In this document: positions 36,091 to 42,089 of the stretch, piece by piece
Layout of the letters: every line of letters begins with the position of its first letter
Position numbering within the stretch: the first letter of the stretch is position 1
Source: Ignavibacteriota bacterium
Lineage (GTDB): Bacteria > Bacteroidota > Ignavibacteria > Tepidaquicellales > Tepidaquicellaceae
Direction of reading: 5' to 3'
NCBI GenBank assembly: GCA_020437545.1
Contig: JAGQWH010000012.1
Coordinates: 1 to 42,089 of the forward strand
Length of the DNA stretch: 42,089 nucleotides
The notes under the pieces: generated by a model
The model's input: only the letters and a program-made list of their open reading frames with translations
Databases searched by the model: none
What the model was told of the DNA's origin: nothing
Program-made: the position numbers and the translations under genes

Positions 36091-36134
36091 TTATTATTTC
36101 TCCTGATATCCGTTTTGACACGGATGTTAAATTT

Positions 36135-36404
36135 TTACCAGCTTGATTTTACTATTCCAGGGATCTTTCCCTCTAATGCTAACTCTCTGAATACTAACCT
36201 CGATAATCCGAACTTTCTGTAATATCCTCTTACTCTTCCTGTCATGTTACACCTGTTGTTTAATCTCGTTGCACTGCCGTCTCTTGGTAGTTTCTGCAAT
36301 GCTTCATAATCACCTTTAGCTTTTAATTCTTTTCTGAGATCAGCATATTTTGCGACTATGTTTTCTCTTCTTTTTTGTTTTGCTATTAATGCTTTTCGTG
36401 CCAT
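36135..36404 (-). CDS. rpsN: 30S ribosomal protein S14, zinc-independent form
   Basis: An 89-residue head protein of the small subunit. This is the longer C-minus form: the CXXC pairs of the zinc-binding S14 are absent, while [20 protein letters not shown] (about 49-68) and the C-terminal [11 protein letters not shown] are present. It starts 10 bp after rplE. L36 and S4 in this operon, by contrast, keep their zinc cysteines. Confidence 0.98.
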   Translation of the reverse strand: MARKALIAKQKRRENIVAKYADLRKELKAKGDYEALQKLPRDGSATRLNNRCNMTGRVRGYYRKFGLSRLVFRELALEGKIPGIVKSSW

Positions 36405-36414
36405 TTTTAATAAC

Positions 36415-37077
36415 TTATTTTAAATTAGTTGTTTCTCTTTTTATAAAAGGTAATCCGAATCCCTTAAGCAATTCAAGAGACTGCTCATCTGTCTTCGCTG
36501 TCGTTACGAATGTAAGATCCATTCCTGATATCCTGTTTACATTATCAACATTTATCTCAGGGAATATTATCTGCTCTTTTACGCCGATACTGTAATTTCC
36601 TCTTCCGTCAAAACTCTTGTCTGATAATCCTCTGAAATCCCTGATCCTCGGAATTGAAATATTGATGAACCTCTCAAGGAATTCATACATTCTTGCATTC
36701 CTTAATGTTAACTTAACTCCGATATTCTGACCTTCTCTCAGCTTGAAATTTGAAACTGATTTCTTTGCCTGTACTACAGCCGGCTTCTGACCGGTTATGG
36801 CTTCGATCTCTTTTACAGTCGTGTCAATAAGTTTCGCATCAAGTGTAGCTGCTCCGACACCAACATTTATATTGATCTTCTGAAGCTTAGGCGCCTGCAT
36901 TACATTCTTGTAATTGAATTTCTTCATAAGCTGCGGTACAACTTTTTCCCTGTAATGCTTTAAAAGATTTACCGGAACTTTTTCTTCAATGAAAACTTCT
37001 CCGGATTCTTCTTTTCTATCTTCACCTTTTTTCTTGGTATCAGATTCTTTCTTTTTTTCTAATTTAGTTTTTGCCAT
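36415..37077 (-). CDS. rplE: 50S ribosomal protein L5 with charged N-terminal extension
   Basis: Binds 5S rRNA and forms an intersubunit bridge. The L5 core is clear: [20 protein letters not shown] (about 39-58), [20 protein letters not shown], and the [16 protein letters not shown]-like stretch [20 protein letters not shown]. The product is 220 residues, about 40 longer than the usual ~180. The excess is an N-terminal Lys/Glu/Asp-rich segment (about 1-36; [20 protein letters not shown]) with no known counterpart in E. coli. It lies 8 bp after rplX. Confidence 0.98.
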   Translation of the reverse strand: MAKTKLEKKKESDTKKKGEDRKEESGEVFIEEKVPVNLLKHYREKVVPQLMKKFNYKNVMQAPKLQKININVGVGAATLDAKLIDTTVKEIEAITGQKPAVVQAKKSVSNFKLREGQNIGVKLTLRNARMYEFLERFINISIPRIRDFRGLSDKSFDGRGNYSIGVKEQIIFPEINVDNVNRISGMDLTFVTTAKTDEQSLELLKGFGLPFIKRETTNLK

Positions 37078-37085
37078 TTTTATTA

Positions 37086-37436
37086 TTAACTGATAATAAT
37101 TTCACCGGATTTCTTGCTTGTTCTCATTCTTGAGAACTTACCGGTAGTTTCATCTTTTATTAATTTCATTCCGATCCTTGTCGGCTCATTGGTCTTAGGA
37201 CATATCAGCATTACATTGCTGATCTTGATCGGGGCTTCCCTTTTTACAATTCCGCCCTGCTGATTCTTCTGACTCGGCTTCGTATGCTTATGCATAATAT
37301 TCACACCCTCTACTATCACGCTGCCTTTGGCTCTGTCTATAAATAATACTTTTCCGACTGCACCTTTAGAGTTACCTGCCGTAACTTTTACTGAGTCGTT
37401 TTTCTTAATTCTGGTTTTAAACTTTTTTTCCTGCAT
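37086..37436 (-). CDS. rplX: 50S ribosomal protein L24
   Basis: An assembly initiator of the large subunit, located at the tunnel exit. The 116-residue KOW-domain protein shows IKKNDSVKVTAGNSKGAVGK (about 10-29), VEGVNIMHKHTKPSQKNQQG and the C-terminal VMLICPKTNEPTRIGMKLI. The length is slightly above E. coli's. A heptamer repeat array separates it from rplN, leaving a 105-bp spacer that is among the largest gaps in the operon. Confidence 0.97.
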   Translation of the reverse strand: MQEKKFKTRIKKNDSVKVTAGNSKGAVGKVLFIDRAKGSVIVEGVNIMHKHTKPSQKNQQGGIVKREAPIKISNVMLICPKTNEPTRIGMKLIKDETTGKFSRMRTSKKSGEIIIS

Positions 37437-37482
37437 AATTTTTAAACTCTGTTTAACTTTTTAATTTAAAGCCCAAACTTTA

Positions 37483-37531
37483 AACTTTTAACTTTCAACT
37501 TTCAACTTTTAACTTTCAACTTTCAACTTTT
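37483..37531. repeat. Heptamer array with 21-bp superperiod inside the ribosomal operon
   Basis: Seven exact-length units of AACTTTY lie head to tail between rplN and rplX. The last base follows the order T, C, C, T, C, C, T, so the array also has a 21-bp higher-order period. Degenerate units extend it on both sides (about 37474-37537). The array is transcribed as part of the spc mRNA. Confidence 0.9.
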
Positions 37532-37541
37532 AACTTAAAGA

Positions 37542-37910
37542 TCAGATTACTTCCGGTGCCAGAGATATTATCTTCATGAATTGTTTATCTCTGAGCTCCC
37601 TTGCAACAGGTCCGAATATCCTTGTACCTTTAGGCTCATTCTGCGCATTTATAAGTACAGCTGCATTTTCATCAAACTTTATATATGTACCGTCTTTTCT
37701 TCTGGTCTCTTTAGCAGTTCTGACGATCACTGCTTTTGAAACTTCACCTTTTTTAACAGTGCCGCCCGGTATTGCAGTTTTTACGGTCACAACTATCACA
37801 TCGCCAACTCCGGCATATCTTCTGTCAGATCCGCCTAATACTCTTATGCATCTCACTGACTTCGCTCCCGAGTTATCTGCAACTACTAAATTAGTTTCTT
37901 CCTGTATCAT
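37542..37910 (-). CDS. rplN: 50S ribosomal protein L14
   Basis: Lies at the subunit interface and binds 23S rRNA. The 122-residue sequence is standard: [20 protein letters not shown] (1-20), [20 protein letters not shown], and the C-terminal [20 protein letters not shown] with SLAPEVI. It lies 31 bp after rpsQ. Its end abuts the heptamer array. Confidence 0.99.
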   Translation of the reverse strand: MIQEETNLVVADNSGAKSVRCIRVLGGSDRRYAGVGDVIVVTVKTAIPGGTVKKGEVSKAVIVRTAKETRRKDGTYIKFDENAAVLINAQNEPKGTRIFGPVARELRDKQFMKIISLAPEVI

Positions 37911-37941
37911 TTATATTTGCTTTTAAATATATTTTAATAAT

Positions 37942-38403
37942 TTATTTTACTTTTTCAACTATTTCAACAAGTCTCCATCTTTTGGTCTTGCTCAATGGTC
38001 TTGTCTCCATGATCTTTACTTTATCTCCGATATCGCAGGTATTATTCGGATCATGCGCTGCAAACTTTGTTGTCTTCTTATAATACTTCTTATAAATAGG
38101 ATGTATTACTTTTTTCTCTTCGCTTACAATGATGGTCTTATCCATTTTATTGCTCAGTACTTTTCCTATTCTGGTCTTTCTCATACCAGTGTGAGAAGTT
38201 TTCTTTTTCACTTCTTCAGTCTTCACTTCTTCTGTTTTCACTTCCGCTGCTTTCACTGCTTCTGCTGCTACCGGTTCGGCTTTCGCTTCTTCAGTTTTTG
38301 TTTCTGCAGTTTCCGCTGTACCGGCTGCCACTTCTTCTGTTTTCACTTCTTCAGGTTTAACTTCTTCCTGGTTACCTTCTTCGTTTTTTACTTCTTCAGA
38401 CAT
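37942..38403 (-). CDS. rpsQ: 30S ribosomal protein S17 with 73-residue acidic repeat extension
   Basis: A primary 16S rRNA-binding protein. The OB-fold core spans about residues 74-153 ([20 protein letters not shown], then [20 protein letters not shown] and [11 protein letters not shown]) and alone would have the normal S17 length of about 80. In front of it is a Glu/Lys/Val/Thr/Ala-only stretch built from imperfect EEVKTEE repeats. No stop interrupts the frame, and the start ATG lies 30 bp after rpmC. The internal Met74 has no visible Shine-Dalgarno, so the long form is favoured. It is predicted to be disordered and strongly acidic, which is odd for an rRNA-binding protein. Confidence 0.93.
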   Translation of the reverse strand: MSEEVKNEEGNQEEVKPEEVKTEEVAAGTAETAETKTEEAKAEPVAAEAVKAAEVKTEEVKTEEVKKKTSHTGMRKTRIGKVLSNKMDKTIIVSEEKKVIHPIYKKYYKKTTKFAAHDPNNTCDIGDKVKIMETRPLSKTKRWRLVEIVEKVK

Positions 38404-38433
38404 CGGCTGTTATTAATTTTTCTGTTTATTTTA

Positions 38434-38655
38434 TTAAGAATTTTTTTTCACAAAGTTTTCGTTTATCTTGAGCTCTTTTTCTCTAAGCAATGTTTTGATC
38501 TTTGCTATATCTCTTTTGGTGTTTGTAAGAGATTTGTAATTTTCAAGCTGTCCTGTAGAATGCTGAAATCTCAGATTTTCAAGTGCTTCATAGCTGTCCG
38601 CCAAAGTGTTTTTCAGATCTTCAACCGACATTTCTCTTATTTGATAAGTTTTCAT
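38434..38655 (-). CDS. rpmC: 50S ribosomal protein L29
   Basis: A small helical protein at the tunnel exit, contacted by trigger factor and SRP. The 73-residue sequence has EMSVEDLKNTLADSYEALEN (about 8-27), LRFQHSTGQLENYKSLTNTK and the DIAKIKTLLREKELK end typical of L29. It lies 10 bp after rplP and 30 bp before rpsQ. Confidence 0.96.
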   Translation of the reverse strand: MKTYQIREMSVEDLKNTLADSYEALENLRFQHSTGQLENYKSLTNTKRDIAKIKTLLREKELKINENFVKKNS

Positions 38656-38665
38656 TTTTAAATTA

Positions 38666-39076
38666 TTAGTCTATTCTTTTTACGAATTTTGTTTTGATCG
38701 GAAGCTTGTGAGTGGCAAGTCTTAATGCCTCTTCAGCAATTGCCTGTGATACTCCGTCAATCTCAAATAATATTCTACCGGGTCTTATTACTGCTACCCA
38801 GAATTCCGGAGCTCCTTTTCCTTTTCCCATTCGTGTCTCTGCAGGTTTTTTTGATACCGGCTTATCCGGAAATATTCTGATGAATACTCTTCCGTCTCTT
38901 TTCATATGTCTTGTAAGAGCTATCCTTGCTGCTTCGATCTGTCTGTCTGTGATCCAGCCCGGCTCCATAGCTTTTAGTCCGTATGTTCCGAAAGATACTG
39001 TAAATCCTCTCCCGGCATTGCCTCTCAAATGTCCTCTCTGGGCTTTTCTGAATTTAACCCTTTTGGGCATTAACAT
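38666..39076 (-). CDS. rplP: 50S ribosomal protein L16
   Basis: Organises the A-site region of the large subunit. The 136-residue sequence begins [20 protein letters not shown] and contains [20 protein letters not shown] (about 59-78), [16 protein letters not shown] and the C-terminal [23 protein letters not shown] sits 8 bases before the first ATG; the second ATG, two codons on, gives the more usual MPKRVKF start. Confidence 0.98.
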   Translation of the reverse strand: MLMPKRVKFRKAQRGHLRGNAGRGFTVSFGTYGLKAMEPGWITDRQIEAARIALTRHMKRDGRVFIRIFPDKPVSKKPAETRMGKGKGAPEFWVAVIRPGRILFEIDGVSQAIAEEALRLATHKLPIKTKFVKRID

Positions 39077-39132
39077 AGTCTATTCTCCAATTCTGAATTA
39101 ATTTCTAATTAATTCTCGGTTTAAAATTTATT

Positions 39133-39765
39133 TTAATTTCTTGATAACTTTTCGCCTTTACAGATCCATACTTTTACGCCTATTGCTCCGTAGATTGTAT
39201 GCGATGTGACAGATGCATAATCAATGTCCGCTCTTAAAGTCTGCAGTGGAATTCTTCCTTCTTTATACTGCTCTGTTCTTGCGATCTCCGCTCCGCCTAA
39301 TCTTCCCGCGCACATTATCTTGATCCCTTCAGCACCCATTCTCATTGTGGAAGTTATTGCCGATTTCATGGCTCTTCTGAATGAAACCCTGTGTGCCAGC
39401 TGTCCTGCAATGTTTTCCGCTACAAGCGCTGCATTTAACTCAGGTTTCTTTATTTCGAATACGTTTATCTTGACTTCTTTATTAGTGATCTTCTTAATTT
39501 CACTTTCAAGCTGGGAAATTTCTTTTCCGCTTTTTCCGATCACAAAGCCGGGTCTCGAAGTGTGAATTGTCAGAGTGATCTTCTTTAAGGTCCGCTCAAT
39601 AGTAATATTTGCAATTCCTGCTTTTTCAAGTCTCTTTTTTAAATAAGTCCTGATCACAGAATCTTCCATTAGCTTTTTTGCAAAGCTTTTGTCATCATAC
39701 CAGTTTGAATCCCAGGTATTTATTACCCCTAATCTGAATCCTACCGGGTGTGTTTTTTGTCCCAA
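39133..39765 (-). CDS. rpsC: 30S ribosomal protein S3
   Basis: A head protein at the mRNA entry tunnel with helicase-associated KH domain. The 210-residue sequence starts [20 protein letters not shown], has the KH motif [20 protein letters not shown] (about 68-87) and ends in the conserved [20 protein letters not shown] and GAIGVKVWI segments. The start codon is TTG, with AAGGAG five bases upstream. The length is at the short end of the family, without a long C-terminal tail. Confidence 0.98.
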   Translation of the reverse strand: MGQKTHPVGFRLGVINTWDSNWYDDKSFAKKLMEDSVIRTYLKKRLEKAGIANITIERTLKKITLTIHTSRPGFVIGKSGKEISQLESEIKKITNKEVKINVFEIKKPELNAALVAENIAGQLAHRVSFRRAMKSAITSTMRMGAEGIKIMCAGRLGGAEIARTEQYKEGRIPLQTLRADIDYASVTSHTIYGAIGVKVWICKGEKLSRN

Positions 39766-39790
39766 AAAATCTCCTTATGATTTTTAAATG

Positions 39791-40144
39791 TTATTTGGTT
39801 TCTTCTAATTGCTCTACTACAACAGTTAAATGAGCTGATCTTTTCTGAATTCTGTTTGCTCTTCCCTGTGGTGCCGGAAGTACTCTTTTCATCGACGGTC
39901 CTTCGTTTACATATGCTTCTCTTATCACTACTTCATTCTGACTTAGTCTGCCCGAATCAAGTTTATTGACAAGATTACTGTATGCAGATGTTACAGTCAT
40001 TTCCACTACTTTGGCCGCTGCCTTGTTTGTGAATTTTAATATGCTGATAGCTTCATCAACTCTTTTATTCCTTACGAGATCAACTACTAATCTCATTTTT
40101 CTCGGGGATGTACCTATATATCTCTTTAATGCTCTTGCTTCCAT
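39791..40144 (-). CDS. rplV: 50S ribosomal protein L22
   Basis: Lines the peptide exit tunnel; its loop is where macrolide-resistance changes occur. The 117-residue sequence has YIGTSPRKMRLVVDLVRNKR (about 9-28), the conserved VIREAYVNEGPSMKRVLPAP (about 72-91) and the loop and end GRANRIQKRSAHLTVVVEQ. It starts 3 bp after rpsS. Confidence 0.98.
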   Translation of the reverse strand: MEARALKRYIGTSPRKMRLVVDLVRNKRVDEAISILKFTNKAAAKVVEMTVTSAYSNLVNKLDSGRLSQNEVVIREAYVNEGPSMKRVLPAPQGRANRIQKRSAHLTVVVEQLEETK

Positions 40145-40147
40145 TGT

Positions 40148-40432
40148 TTACCTTCCCCCTTTCTCGTCTTTTCTTTGCCCTGCGTGAGCTCTGAAAGTAC
40201 GTGTATGTGAAAATTCTCCGAGTTTGTGACCGACCATATTTTCCGATACATATACAGGGATAAATTTATTCCCGTTATGCACTGCAAAAGTATGCCCTAC
40301 AAAATCAGGCGAGATCGTACATGCTCTTGACCAGGTCTTGATGACTTTCTTCTGATTCTGGGCATTTAGCTTGTCGATCTTTTCTACTAACTTGAAATCG
40401 ATATGAGGACCTTTTTTTAGAGATCTTGACAT
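40148..40432 (-). CDS. rpsS: 30S ribosomal protein S19
   Basis: A head protein that forms a complex with S13 and contacts the A-site finger. The 94-residue sequence is standard: [20 protein letters not shown], then [20 protein letters not shown] (about 32-51), and [20 protein letters not shown] (about 61-80), ending in [15 protein letters not shown]. It is spaced 4 bp from rplB and 3 bp from rplV. Confidence 0.99.
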   Translation of the reverse strand: MSRSLKKGPHIDFKLVEKIDKLNAQNQKKVIKTWSRACTISPDFVGHTFAVHNGNKFIPVYVSENMVGHKLGEFSHTRTFRAHAGQRKDEKGGR

Positions 40433-40436
40433 TTAA

Positions 40437-41258
40437 TTATTTCCTTTTCTTTACGATAAACTTATTTGAAATATTCTTCTTTTTTCTTGTCTTGTAACCT
40501 TTTGCAGGTAATCCCCACGGACTGACCGGATGTCCTCCGCCTGAGGTCTTTCCTTCACCGCCACCCATCGGGTGATCTACAGGATTCATCGCTACTCCTC
40601 TTACATGTGGTCTTCTTCCCAGCCATCTTGATCTTCCCGCTTTACCTAAGCTTATGTTCTCGTGATCTATGTTGCTAACCACGCCTAAAGTCGCCTTGCA
40701 GTTGTTGTTGATCATTCTTACTTCACCTGAAGGTAATTTTATCTGTGAATATTTAACGTCCTTTGCAACTATCTGTGCTGATGTGCCTGCGCTTCTTGCG
40801 ATCTGTCCGCCCTTGCCCGGCTTCATCTCTATATTATGAATGAAAGTTCCGACTGGAATGGATGAAATAGGCAGCGTATTTCCTGATTTCAATTCCGCTT
40901 CATTCGAAGATTCGATCTTTTCTCCGACTTTAATTCCGTCAGGAGCTATAATATAATTTTTCTCGCCTGAAACATATTTTATCAATGCGATCCTCGCGGT
41001 TCTGTTCGGATCGTATTCAATTGCTATTACTTCAGCTTCCGAACCATTGGTCCTCTTGAAATCAATAATTCTGTATCTTCTTTTATGTCCGCCGCCTCTG
41101 TGTCTTGAAGTAACCCTTCCGAGATTGTTTCTTCCGCCGGATTTCTTAAGAGGAGCTAAAAGAGATTTTTCCGGTTTCGACTTTGTGATCTCGTCAAAAG
41201 AGGATACGCTGTAGTATCTCGTAGCCGGTGTCATCGGTTTTAATTTTCTAAGTGCCAT
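40437..41258 (-). CDS. rplB: 50S ribosomal protein L2
   Basis: A primary 23S rRNA-binding protein needed for peptidyl-transferase activity. It has 273 residues, the normal length. Segments visible are [40 protein letters not shown] (about 39-58), [11 protein letters not shown], and the C-terminal signature [20 protein letters not shown] (about 220-239) with the conserved His. It is the first gene of this strand's operon in the window. The genes expected just upstream (rplW, rplD, rplC, rpsJ) are missing. Confidence 0.99.
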   Translation of the reverse strand: MALRKLKPMTPATRYYSVSSFDEITKSKPEKSLLAPLKKSGGRNNLGRVTSRHRGGGHKRRYRIIDFKRTNGSEAEVIAIEYDPNRTARIALIKYVSGEKNYIIAPDGIKVGEKIESSNEAELKSGNTLPISSIPVGTFIHNIEMKPGKGGQIARSAGTSAQIVAKDVKYSQIKLPSGEVRMINNNCKATLGVVSNIDHENISLGKAGRSRWLGRRPHVRGVAMNPVDHPMGGGEGKTSGGGHPVSPWGLPAKGYKTRKKKNISNKFIVKKRK

Positions 41259-41746
41259 CAGTTATTGTTGTCTAAATTCTAATTAATTCTGAATAAATCT
41301 TTTGTATTTCTTTCGTAAATTTCCGGTTAAATTTTTTACAACTATAAAAATTTTCATAAAACTTTCCGAATCTGATTAAAATAGTTGTCTTACTTTTTAG
41401 TTTTTTATTTCTCTTTATCCCGGTTTTTCCCTGTTTTTATTGCTCTGCAATAAATTTCAAAAATGTCAATACAATTTTGTATCTGTTACGATTTTTGGGA
41501 AAACTTCAAATTACGGAAAATGCTTTGCAAAGTCAATACAAGAAACGGGTGAAAAAGCAAAAATTTAAAACATTTTTCAACATACCCGGCATTGTTTATC
41601 CAAAAATTTTTACCCTTTGATTCTGAGCCGGAATTGAACTATTGGAGGGCATTTATTTCAATGACTTCTTAGCTTTTCAGGGGATGCTTTTTAATTAAAT
41701 TTAAAAGATTCTACACGTGCACAATCTTTACAGAATTATTCCCGGA

Positions 41747-41810
41747 TTTGTCATCCCAGCCAGCCCATACTTAGTCTCCCAGCCCGCCCAAACTTTGTCA
41801 TCCCAGCCAG
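41747..41810. repeat. Three imperfect 23-24-bp direct repeats
   Basis: TTTGTCATCCCAGCCAG occurs exactly at 41747 and 41794, with a degenerate copy (TTAGTCTCCCAGCCCG) starting at 41771, giving a spacing of 24 and 23 bp. There is no coding frame through it. Confidence 0.8.
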
Positions 41811-42034
41811 TCTTCCTTGAATACTATTTCAGTATGAAATGATTTTTTTTATCAGCAGGCGAGAGCGGGAATCCCGGAATAATATCCGGAGCGCATATAT
41901 CAACCAGAACTGTCATTCGTGCTTCTACCACACTATCATCCATGCAATTCCCACAATCCCGGAAATAGTTTTGGATAAATTCATGAGTTTAATAAATCTT
42001 TCCTTTCTTTAAAATATTCAGGTTTTAGTTTAAT

Positions 42035-42066
42035 GGATCCCCGGCAGAAGCATGCAGGGATGACAG
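42035..42066. repeat. Dispersed-repeat-like element (GGATCCCC...GGGATGACAG)
   Basis: A GC-rich segment with ATCCC and GGGAT arms around GCAGAAGCATGC. It resembles the short GGGATGAC-type palindromic repeats scattered between genes in many bacterial genomes. A related GC-rich piece (GGCGAGAGCGGGAATCCCGG) lies at about 41858-41878. Only one copy is in the window, so dispersal is inferred. Confidence 0.4.
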
Positions 42067-42089
42067 TACTTATTTATGCGCTTCGTCAG

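Larger units (their letters stand above)
41259..42089. other. 831 bp without a gene, upstream of rplB
   Basis: No reading frame of gene size or coding character is present on either strand. The first ~150 bp are AT-rich and would carry the leader and any promoter of rplB, but I see no convincing -35/-10 pair. From about 41740 onward the sequence becomes richer in GC and holds short direct repeats and a dispersed-type element near the right edge. It may be an intergenic region where the S10 operon was split, or the repeat-rich end of an assembled contig. Confidence 0.75.

Noticed and set aside
38182-38184. Internal ATG (Met74) as the true start of S17
   Set aside because: It would give a normal-length S17, but there is no Shine-Dalgarno before it, and the upstream 73 codons are open, repeat-structured and properly spaced from rpmC. 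It is kept only as an alternative.
38053-38661. A 202-codon open frame on the + strand
   Set aside because: It is the antisense of rpsQ and rpmC; its Phe/Ser/Cys-rich product mirrors the Glu/Lys-rich extension of S17, and it has no recognisable domain.
41259-41420. A promoter for rplB in the AT-rich region just upstream
   Set aside because: Several TTGNNN and TANNNT strings occur, but none has 16-18 bp spacing with two good hexamers, so no site is claimed.
41620-41650. A tRNA T-loop-like string (GGAATTGAACT) on the - strand
   Set aside because: The bases around it do not pair into a T stem, and no acceptor or anticodon arm can be drawn.

Overview
The window reads as a chromosomal segment from a low-GC member of the Bacteroidota/Chlorobiota group, most likely Ignavibacteria or a close relative. 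The reasons are a C-terminal type IX secretion (T9SS) sorting domain with the NYPNPFNPST motif, a PorV/PorQ-family outer-membrane protein beside a TonB-dependent receptor, a LolA chaperone, and a complete spc/alpha ribosomal operon with lineage-style charged tails. Several genes have visible Shine-Dalgarno sequences, and the few recognisable promoters are of the TTGNNN-N15/17-TATNNT type. TTG starts are common.

Positions 1-6014 hold envelope and small-molecule genes. A DedA membrane protein is on the + strand. On the - strand are a flippase-like (LPG_synthase_TM) protein, lolA, a cupin, a SRPBCC protein and a double-DUF2061 protein. Two tRNA genes (Gly-GCC, Cys-GCA) follow on the + strand, flanked by 7-bp tandem repeats and closed by a strong terminator. 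A small membrane protein then lies downstream of gap on the - strand.

Positions 6219-14923 are all on the + strand. A DinB-like gene with its own terminator is followed by efp-accB-accC, an unrecognised membrane protein, a FabI-like short-chain reductase, an 1137-residue tubulin/FtsZ-like GTPase-type protein with a C-terminal SHOCT-like hairpin, and a FmdB zinc ribbon that starts 3 bp after it. Translation (EF-P) and fatty-acid synthesis genes therefore sit with an uncharacterised cytomotive-type protein, which is the most interesting gene in the window.

Positions 14928-27489 are on the - strand: lptB-pdxJ, a PorV-family porin, an 1088-residue surface protein, a TonB-dependent receptor, a T9SS-exported Asp-box protein with a good promoter, a D-2-hydroxyacid dehydrogenase and the GTPase ysxC.

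Positions 27513-41258 are a long - strand ribosomal operon. In transcription order it runs rplB, rpsS, rplV, rpsC, rplP, rpmC, rpsQ, rplN, rplX, rplE, rpsN, rpsH, rplF, rplR, tRNA-Gln, rpsE, rpmD, rplO, secY, map, infA, rpmJ, rpsM, rpsK, rpsD, rpoA, rplQ, ending in a compound terminator. Its oddities are a tRNA-Gln inside the spc segment, a heptamer array between rplN and rplX, a 73-residue acidic repeat extension on S17, no adk, and no rplW next to rplB. The last 831 bp (41259-42089) have no gene and carry short tandem and dispersed-type repeats. The window starts with about 250 bp of AT-rich sequence in which I see no gene.
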